Shown here one piece after another: positions 1-5,002 of a stretch of DNA of 6,477 bases (positions are counted from its first letter, which is position 1; each line of letters opens with the position of its first letter). The notes under the pieces are model-generated. The model searched no databases and was not told the DNA's origin. It was given only the letters and a program-made list of their open reading frames with translations. This DNA comes from Candidatus Omnitrophota bacterium. Lineage in GTDB: Bacteria > Omnitrophota > Gorgyraeia > Gygaellales > Profunditerraquicolaceae. The translations under genes and the position numbers were made by a program. The stretch lies in contig JAGOIJ010000096.1 of assembly GCA_017995695.1 (NCBI GenBank), positions 1-6,477 on the forward strand, given 5' to 3'.

Positions 1-31
1 ACACGTGGGTCATGCACGTGTCTTTTTTTTT
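1..31 (+). terminator. Intrinsic terminator (or attenuator) upstream of the large gene
   Basis: A perfect 7-bp inverted repeat (ACACGTG at 1-7, CACGTGT at 15-21) encloses a 7-base loop. It is followed by one C and nine consecutive T (23-31), which is the arrangement of a Rho-independent terminator reading left to right. The stem may extend left of the window. Most simply it ends transcription of an upstream plus-strand gene. Only about 20 bases lie between the T-tract and the ribosome binding site, so it could instead act as a leader attenuator of the gene at 68. Confidence 0.7.
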
Positions 32-52
32 GAACTAACAACATAACACCAT

Positions 53-60
53 AGAGGAGA
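53..60 (+). promoter_or_regulatory. Shine-Dalgarno sequence for the large gene
   Basis: AGAGGAGA ends 7 bases before the ATG at 68, and its GAGGAG core pairs well with the 16S anti-Shine-Dalgarno. The strong match and good spacing fix the start at 68, which also gives a textbook signal peptide. I see no convincing -35/-10 pair between 32 and 52, so the promoter is probably left of the window or overlaps the hairpin. Confidence 0.85.
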
Positions 61-67
61 AAGCGTA

Positions 68-139
68 ATGAAAAAAACCAACCGGATCACCTCATTATTC
101 ATCAGTCTCACCCTTATTTTTCAACAAACCGGCTTTGCG
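68..139 (+). other. Signal peptide
   Basis: Residues 1-24 have a basic n-region (MKKTNR), a hydrophobic core (ITSLFISLTLIF) and a polar c-region ending in G-F-A, with a likely signal peptidase I cut between A24 and Q25. There is no lipobox cysteine. This predicts Sec export of at least the N-terminal domain, which is unexpected for a protein whose later modules act on cytoplasmic sugar phosphates. Confidence 0.85.
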
Positions 140-3100
140 CAAATGGCAGCATCTCTTGATGTTGGTAAGTTTATGGGCCTTACCCAGCCAAAGCTAGTAT
201 CTACGCAATTTCGCCCCCTACATTTACGCTATTTTTCCTATGATGCTCTCAATAATGAAATTAAAGTTTTGCTTGATAAAGGCGATGCCAAGGTCGATGA
301 GCGGCAGGCCCAAGAATCCGCGCGTTCACTATTGCGCTATTTTCTTATTGGTATTACTGTTCCTGATGATGCATTTTGGGTGAATCTGCGCCCGGATATA
401 CAAGACAAAATTATTGACCCGCTCCTTGCCGAGACTGATGTAGGGAAGATTATGCTTGAGGCTGATGTGCAGCTTAAAAAAGACACCGCGCTTGCTACCT
501 CCCCGCAAACTCCCGAAGGCAAAGTGTATTGGGAAAAACTCTATAAAAAAGCAGGTGAGTTGTTTGGCGCTGATAACATCACTATCCCCACCTTAACCCG
601 ACCCTGGATTGTGCCGAATGAAGTCATCATTCGCGAAAGCAACGATAGCGTGTATGTGTATAAAGCGACCATGAAAGTCATGCTCGAGCAGGATCATCTA
701 AAAGATTCGGCTGATTATACGTTTGATGATCCGCGCATGAAAGCGCTCAACGAATATTCTTCCCAACTTATCCGCGAACTCATTATTCCTAAACTTAACA
801 AGATGGTAAACACTTCAAAGTCGTATGCGCCGCTGCGTCAGGTATTTTATTCGTTGGTTTTAGCGCGTTGGTTTAAGGCGCGTTACAGCGGTAAGAGCGG
901 GCTTTATCCTTCGATGATCAACCGCAGCAATCTCACTGGCCTTGCTTCAGCGCAAGCCTGGTCAAAGACTACCTATTTTAACGAATATCAAAAGTCATTT
1001 AAGAGCGGCGAATATAATCTCAGCGTCCCCGTTACTACCATGATGGGTCAGGTGATCCGCAATTATTTTAGCGGCGGCGCAGATTTTACTGCCAAGCAAT
1101 TGCAGATTACGCAGCAACCGATTTCAGGCTCAAGTCCCGTTGTTTCAGGTTTTATGGCGAACAGAAACTTGTTGCCTATATTGGCAATGGTCCCTGGCAC
1201 TATGGTGTTGTCTGCAGTTCCTGCTCCGGGCAACGTCGTGCCTATGCTAAGCTTAACCAGCCAGGCGTCTTTAGTTACGGCTAGCTCATCGCCGGTTGCG
1301 GGTATTCAAAAAGCTCCTACGGTTATTGCCGAGTTTACGCACAAGGGAATGGAAGAGAAGCGGACCAGGGGTCTTGCAAGAGATTTCTTTAGCGCTGATC
1401 AATTAACTGCTATTGCTACCTGGCAAACTCCTCAACGCGTAATTGCCGAGATAAGAGTTAACAGAACCAATCATGACGGGCATGGGCTGACGGTCCATGT
1501 GGTTTATGCTAATAATGCAGGAGATGAAATTATATTCAATCAAGTTAAAGGTTCTGCGGTGTTGCCGTTAAGAAGTATAGCTACCGATGCGTTAAAGAAG
1601 AAAGTCGCAGTTGATTCTAGCAGCGCTGTGGCAGCCTCGTCGCCGGTTAACTTAGCAAGAGGAGGAAAAATTGACGTCTCAGGATTGCGTGGGCAACATA
1701 TTGAGGCTATGTTTGCACAAGTATTTGCCTACTCTAGTAGAGGGAAGCAAGGTGTGTTTAGCGAGGCATTGGATGAATTAAAAAGAATATTATATCCTCA
1801 AGCTGATAAATTGATTTCTCCGGAAGATATTGCTAATGAAAATAAGATTGTTGGTTTTCTGCCTGAGATCTTGCGGTTGTTGAATAATGTACTCGCAGCG
1901 CAACTTAACTTGAAAAAACAAGATAAGCCATATCTAAAAGCGATTAATGACGTTCTGGGTATTCTAGAGCTTGCGCAAGTGTTTGCAGAATTGAAAGGTA
2001 AGAGCGAGACATCTAGTTCTGCCTCTTCGCCGGCGCAGTCTCCCGGTCAGGCTACCCAGCAGCAGGCGGCTTCTGTGGGTTTTTGGCTTTTGCATGATGT
2101 GCCTACCGCGCTCATGCAACAATCTCCAGAATTCAAGGTATTTTATTTGTCGGTAGATCCAAAGGATGGTTCATGTTTGCCGATTCCAGACCGCAAGTAT
2201 CCTTTTGATTACAGGTTTAATAAATCTTCTTCATGGGGCGCGATGGTCAATGATGTGAGGCGCCGTCCTCCACAGGATATACAAATCAGCAATCCTTTGT
2301 TCAATGTGTTTCTTACTATGTCTCCTGAAATAACGATGGCTTTACAAGATACCTATCTTGTATTTATTCCCGGGCAAGCGCCGGTTTATTCCCTAACCCG
2401 CAATGAAATTTTCCTGGATTCGTCATTGCTGGTTGCCGGGAGAGAAAAGGATTTGGCATTACGCTTGAGCGCGTTAGCCAAGGAGCGCGGTTTGGTTTTG
2501 CAGGCTTTAACGAAAAGAGTTTCTGGTGTGATAAATCCATCCCAGCTTGGCGAAGCAGTTCCTTTAGTCCAAAAAGCGCACGTTGAAGCCGTTAAATTTA
2601 TTCAAAGTCAGATTACTGCCCGACAAGCTGCTCCTGGCAAGCCAGCCGCCTCATCGCCATTAACTGCAGATGATGTGCGCATCGGACAAGTAGTTACGCG
2701 AATCCTTACCGAGAGGGTGGAGCCACGATTCCGCGCGCTCTTTGGTAAGACCAAGGCAGAAGCTGAGAGAATTGATCCAGCTTTGGCAAGAATTAGTTTT
2801 GACGGTAATTCCAATCGTTTGGGCTGGAACATGGAAGGTTTGCAATGGTTACTTGATCATCCTGAAGCAGTTGAAGGCGTTGTTAATGACGCCCAACGTA
2901 TCGACAAAGATTACGATTATGTTATCTTTGCCGGCATGGGCGGTTCAGGTTTATCAGTTCAGACAGTGAAGACAACGTTTGGGCCGCAGGATTATGTTAT
3001 TTTTGCCGGCACGGGCGACTCAGGATTATCCGCACAAACGGAAAAAACCACATTTGGCGAGGATAAGGTGGTTGTCTTTAGCTTACGTACTACCGATCCT

Positions 3101-5002
3101 TCAGCCATAAAAGAGATCCTTGATGAAATTGCTCGGTGCGCAGGTTCATTGCAGCAAGGGCTTTCGAGAACGTTGGTAATTCCTATCAGTAAATCAGGCA
3201 CTACGGAAGAAACAGTGAAGCATAAGAAGTATTTTGAAGATTTGTTTCGCAAGCGGGGGATGCTTTCAAGTAAGCATATGTGGGTAATTACGGACAAAGG
3301 TTCACCGTTTGATACGGGTGAATATGAACAGCGTGAGATTCAGTTTAATGATAATGTTGGTCGATATGGTGATCGAGCGACCAAAGGTGACATCGGCGGA
3401 AGATTCACCGCGCCTACCACAAACATATTCCTGCTTCCTCTAGCGCTTGCTGTACAAGATAAAGATAGGATTATGCGTGTGTTGCGCGCTGCGCAAACGA
3501 TGAACAGCGAAGTTGATGTTGCCGAAGACCAATTTGTTCGTCTTGCCGCGTTTCTCTATTATTATGCCGCGCAAAAAGGGAAAGATAAGGTTACGCTCCT
3601 TGTGCCAGATTCATTAAGAGAATTTCCTTTGTGGGCTGAGCAGTTGATTGAAGAATCGCTTGGCAAGGATGGCAAGGGTGTGACGATATTCTATGGAGAA
3701 AAGCTTGCGCAAGAGGCATTGCGTGTTCCTGATGCTAGTGACCGTGTGTTTGTGCGTATTAATGTCGGTGATACGCTCACCAATAATGAACTTTGGCGTG
3801 ATCTCGTTCAATCCGCGTATCCTACCTTTGAGTTGAATGTTGACAGTATTGATTCTTTGGGTGGCCTGATGCTTGGTTTTCAACGTACAGTTGCCGACAT
3901 TGCTTATTTGTGGGGTATTAATTTTGTGAATCAGCCCGAAGTGCAGGGATATAAGACCGCTACTACCAGAGTCATGAATGCGCTTAACCCTGGAGAGAGA
4001 GTCGCGGTTCCTTCGGCTTGGAAATTTGTTTCAAGCGGGTCCCTGAAGCTGTATCTTACCCCGCTTTACGAAAGCGGCGCAATAACCGAAGAGCAGCTAC
4101 GACAAGAAGTAGAACGCATGGGGCAATCATTCACTGATATGGCTGCGGTTTATGCTGCAATCTTGAACCTGTTAAGTAATAAGCCTGGTTTTGAAGCCGG
4201 GGAATTAATTTCCTATGGCAGAATGGGCATCCTGCAGCCTTTGCTGGAAGAGGTTCGGGCTAAACTTTTTACCCAAACATTACAACTACCGTGTAAGCTT
4301 GGGGAGGGCCCGGATAAGAATCACTCCTATCATCAGAATGTAAAAGCAGGCAGGAATATGTGGTTTTCTACGTATCTTTTAAACCTTAATCCTCAACAGC
4401 CATCCGCGTTGCCTTTTGACGATAATCTGATTAAGGCGCAGGCAATCGGCACGGTTCAGGATTTAGCCGCTGGCAAGCGCAAGGTGGTTTTAATTACCAC
4501 TAATGCTTTAGCTTCGCAGGCGCGCGATGATTACGAGGATTTCTTTGCCAGGGTATCCGTGTATATGGGGCTCAATCGATCTTCGTCTCAAGCCGCCGCC
4601 TCATCGCCGGTTGCCGTGGTTGCTCCTTTGTCAGTCAGTGAGTTGCGTAATCCTGAAAATATTGCTCATGCTTTGGCGTGGATGGGAAATAATAAGTATA
4701 TCTTTGGCGGCGGTTTTGGGTACGATATCCGTATTAATGACGCCGTTACCGATTCCCAAGATACCATCGCGTTTCATTATGCGGTGGGCCGGACGTTTGG
4801 CGGCAAGCAGTATCTTAATGGCCGCGGGCGGGCATTAGTCACCGGTGATCAGCGTTCAACATCGCTGGCATTTCGCAAGGCGCTCGTGCAAGGGCTTGCC
4901 GATGAGGGTATTGAGGTTGTTACCCAATCAGATGAAGATGTTATTACTACTGCATTAACTAGCCGCAAAGGCCTTGCTGATGAGTTTGATTTAGTAATTT
5001 AG
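68..5002 (+). CDS. Giant multidomain protein: signal peptide, Omnitrophota-type N-terminal domain, PGI module, truncated phosphohexomutase
   Basis: This 1,644-residue product starts at an ATG with a strong ribosome binding site. In order it carries a signal peptide (1-24), an N-terminal domain (about 25-350), a 48-residue uncharged stretch (367-414), three unrecognised modules (about 411-523, 528-652, 657-861), a phosphoglucose isomerase module (about 866-1500) and the first part of a phosphohexomutase (from about 1521). Short SSPV/SSPL/SSPA linkers separate the modules. The TAG at codon 1645 is probably not the ancestral end, because the same frame continues with the rest of the mutase and stays open to the window edge. 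The ancestral protein therefore exceeds 2,136 codons. If the stop is real, the product keeps a complete PGI module but a mutase lacking its catalytic serine. The Omnitrophota assignment rests on remembered resemblance of the N-terminal third. No single gene symbol is justified for this fusion. Confidence 0.92.
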   Translation: MKKTNRITSLFISLTLIFQQTGFAQMAASLDVGKFMGLTQPKLVSTQFRPLHLRYFSYDALNNEIKVLLDKGDAKVDERQAQESARSLLRYFLIGITVPDDAFWVNLRPDIQDKIIDPLLAETDVGKIMLEADVQLKKDTALATSPQTPEGKVYWEKLYKKAGELFGADNITIPTLTRPWIVPNEVIIRESNDSVYVYKATMKVMLEQDHLKDSADYTFDDPRMKALNEYSSQLIRELIIPKLNKMVNTSKSYAPLRQVFYSLVLARWFKARYSGKSGLYPSMINRSNLTGLASAQAWSKTTYFNEYQKSFKSGEYNLSVPVTTMMGQVIRNYFSGGADFTAKQLQITQQPISGSSPVVSGFMANRNLLPILAMVPGTMVLSAVPAPGNVVPMLSLTSQASLVTASSSPVAGIQKAPTVIAEFTHKGMEEKRTRGLARDFFSADQLTAIATWQTPQRVIAEIRVNRTNHDGHGLTVHVVYANNAGDEIIFNQVKGSAVLPLRSIATDALKKKVAVDSSSAVAASSPVNLARGGKIDVSGLRGQHIEAMFAQVFAYSSRGKQGVFSEALDELKRILYPQADKLISPEDIANENKIVGFLPEILRLLNNVLAAQLNLKKQDKPYLKAINDVLGILELAQVFAELKGKSETSSSASSPAQSPGQATQQQAASVGFWLLHDVPTALMQQSPEFKVFYLSVDPKDGSCLPIPDRKYPFDYRFNKSSSWGAMVNDVRRRPPQDIQISNPLFNVFLTMSPEITMALQDTYLVFIPGQAPVYSLTRNEIFLDSSLLVAGREKDLALRLSALAKERGLVLQALTKRVSGVINPSQLGEAVPLVQKAHVEAVKFIQSQITARQAAPGKPAASSPLTADDVRIGQVVTRILTERVEPRFRALFGKTKAEAERIDPALARISFDGNSNRLGWNMEGLQWLLDHPEAVEGVVNDAQRIDKDYDYVIFAGMGGSGLSVQTVKTTFGPQDYVIFAGTGDSGLSAQTEKTTFGEDKVVVFSLRTTDPSAIKEILDEIARCAGSLQQGLSRTLVIPISKSGTTEETVKHKKYFEDLFRKRGMLSSKHMWVITDKGSPFDTGEYEQREIQFNDNVGRYGDRATKGDIGGRFTAPTTNIFLLPLALAVQDKDRIMRVLRAAQTMNSEVDVAEDQFVRLAAFLYYYAAQKGKDKVTLLVPDSLREFPLWAEQLIEESLGKDGKGVTIFYGEKLAQEALRVPDASDRVFVRINVGDTLTNNELWRDLVQSAYPTFELNVDSIDSLGGLMLGFQRTVADIAYLWGINFVNQPEVQGYKTATTRVMNALNPGERVAVPSAWKFVSSGSLKLYLTPLYESGAITEEQLRQEVERMGQSFTDMAAVYAAILNLLSNKPGFEAGELISYGRMGILQPLLEEVRAKLFTQTLQLPCKLGEGPDKNHSYHQNVKAGRNMWFSTYLLNLNPQQPSALPFDDNLIKAQAIGTVQDLAAGKRKVVLITTNALASQARDDYEDFFARVSVYMGLNRSSSQAAASSPVAVVAPLSVSELRNPENIAHALAWMGNNKYIFGGGFGYDIRINDAVTDSQDTIAFHYAVGRTFGGKQYLNGRGRALVTGDQRSTSLAFRKALVQGLADEGIEVVTQSDEDVITTALTSRKGLADEFDLVI
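140..1117 (+). other. N-terminal domain of a giant protein family (function unknown)
   Basis: Residues 25-350 form one compositionally uniform, soluble-looking, mostly helical region. Blocks that I recall as recurring in giant Omnitrophota proteins are FRPLHLRY (48-55), a following SYD.LNN.. KVLLDKGD-like stretch, FWVNLRPD, PQTPEGKVYW, LTRPWIVPNEVIIRE, YSSQLIRELIIPKLNK and YAPLRQVFYSLVLARWFKARY. I know of no assigned biochemical activity. Because it directly follows the signal peptide and recurs in front of different payloads, I infer a targeting, anchoring or assembly role. Family recognition is from memory only. Confidence 0.6.
1166..1309 (+). other. Long uncharged, partly hydrophobic segment (possible membrane anchor or flexible linker)
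   Basis: Residues 367-414, between R366 and K415, contain no charged residue. The first half (LLPILAMVPGTMVLSAV, from residue 368) is strongly hydrophobic; the second half is S/T/A/P-rich and ends in an SSPV linker. The prolines make it a weak membrane helix, but the length is sufficient. If it is a stop-transfer segment, the N-terminal domain would be outside the membrane and the enzyme modules inside. Otherwise it is a hydrophobic flexible linker. Confidence 0.4.
1298..1636 (+). other. Unrecognised module A, residues about 411-523
   Basis: This module of about 113 residues lies between two SSPV linkers. The central part (VIAEIRVNRTNHDGHGLTVH and following) looks beta-rich, with alternating hydrophobic residues and a turn at NHDGHG. 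I do not recognise a family and see no catalytic signature. It stays in frame with the rest of the protein and has similar codon use. Confidence 0.45.
1649..2023 (+). other. Unrecognised module B, residues about 528-652
   Basis: This module of about 125 residues lies between SSPV and SSPA linkers. It is rich in Leu, Ala, Glu and Lys and appears mainly alpha-helical (for example EALDELKRILYP, PEILRLLNNVLAAQLNLKK and INDVLGILELAQVFAELK). It has no cysteine-based, nucleotide-binding or other catalytic motif that I recognise. A helical-bundle spacer or interaction module is plausible. Confidence 0.45.
2036..2650 (+). other. Unrecognised module C, residues about 657-861
   Basis: This module of about 205 residues lies between SSPA and SSPL linkers, directly before the PGI module. 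It opens with a Q/A/P-rich stretch. It continues with a mixed alpha/beta region (WLLHDVPTAL, FKVFYLSVDPKDG, YLVFIPGQAPVYSLTRNEIFLDSSLL) and ends in amphipathic helices. In transaldolase/PGI fusions a transaldolase occupies this position. I find no transaldolase Schiff-base lysine motif here, and the module is shorter than a transaldolase. Function unknown. Confidence 0.45.
2663..4567 (+). other. Phosphoglucose isomerase module (transaldolase/PGI-fusion type)
   Basis: Residues about 866-1500 form a two-SIS-domain glucose-6-phosphate isomerase, which interconverts glucose-6-P and fructose-6-P. Visible landmarks are NRLGW, the phosphate loop GMGGSG (956-961), the sugar-phosphate loop SKSGTTEET (1041-1049), GDIGGRF with the conserved arginine R1112, ESLGK with the probable catalytic base E1196, NQPEVQGYK with Q1289 and K1296 (matching the family's conserved Gln and Lys), HSYHQ with H1419 (matching the family's active-site His block), and a C-terminal AQAIGTVQDLAAGKRKVV block. 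Having the HSxxQ block after the QPxVQxxK block matches, as I recall, the PGI half of transaldolase/PGI fusions. All main catalytic residues appear present. Oddities are a tandem duplication of the first phosphate-loop unit, and Q1272 where most PGIs have Glu. Close to 600 residues is within the range expected for this PGI type. Confidence 0.88.
2915..3064 (+). repeat. In-frame tandem duplication, 2 x 75 bp, in the PGI phosphate-loop unit
   Basis: Unit 1 (2915-2989) and unit 2 (2990-3064) each encode 25 residues beginning DYVIFAG and containing SGLS..QT..KTTFG. By eye 19 of 25 residues and 55 of 75 bases match. Many differences are synonymous, so this is an old, diverged duplication and not an assembly stutter. 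Unit 1 keeps the canonical GMGGSG loop; unit 2 has GTGDSG, with Asp replacing the second Gly of GGS. Each unit spans one beta strand, loop and helix of the SIS fold, so the module carries an extra beta-alpha element. Confidence 0.9.
4628..4999 (+). other. Phosphohexomutase module, N-terminal part (before the stop)
   Basis: Residues 1521-1644 match the start of domain 1 of alpha-D-phosphohexomutases (phosphomannomutase/phosphoglucomutase). FGYDIRIND (from residue 1550) corresponds to the family's AYDIRG substrate-loop motif. LVTGDQRSTSLAFRKALVQGL corresponds to the VGRDGRxSS block with its following helix, and GIEVV and ADEFDLVI correspond to the strands leading to the active-site serine loop. 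The TAG falls inside that last strand, so this part alone cannot be a working mutase. Confidence 0.8.
5000..5002 (+). other. In-frame amber stop (TAG) interrupting the mutase module
   Basis: TAG is codon 1645. The residues before it (DEFDLVI) and after it (VSGSHNPPQANGAK) align without gap to the family's ADxGIMITASHNPxxxNGxK block. The stop sits exactly where a hydrophobic or other ordinary residue is expected, so no bases appear lost or gained. One substitution in a sense codon such as TAT, TAC, TTG or CAG would produce it. A real nonsense mutation, a sequencing or assembly error, and read-through or recoding all remain possible. Confidence 0.9.

Larger units (their letters stand above)
1130..4612 (+). 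repeat. Dispersed SSP(V/L/A) inter-module linkers, six copies
   Basis: A short linker built on Ser-Ser-Pro recurs at 1130-1141 (SSPV, residue 355), 1286-1297 (SSPV, 407), 1637-1648 (SSPV, 524), 2024-2035 (SSPA, 653), 2651-2662 (SSPL, 862) and 4601-4612 (SSPV, 1512). It is usually preceded by A/S-rich sequence such as AVAASSPV or SQAAASSPV. The copies fall at apparent module boundaries, including both edges of the PGI module. Five of the six encode the second serine with TCG, and three share the nine bases TCGCCGGTT exactly, so the likeness is visible in DNA as well as protein. They may be flexible hinges, protease-sensitive sites, or seams left by module shuffling. Confidence 0.8.

Noticed and set aside
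1..21. CACGTG palindromes as a protein-binding operator
   Set aside because: The two sites form the arms of one hairpin followed by nine T, which terminator structure explains better.
2036..2650. A transaldolase domain before PGI, as in known fusions
   Set aside because: The region is too short and shows no transaldolase active-site lysine motif or barrel pattern that I recognise.
2608..3297. Several open minus-strand and plus +1 frames over the PGI module (minus 2608-2832, 2660-2845, 2992-3297; plus 2742-2969)
   Set aside because: They lie wholly inside the conserved PGI frame, have no ribosome binding site that I can see and encode no recognisable protein.
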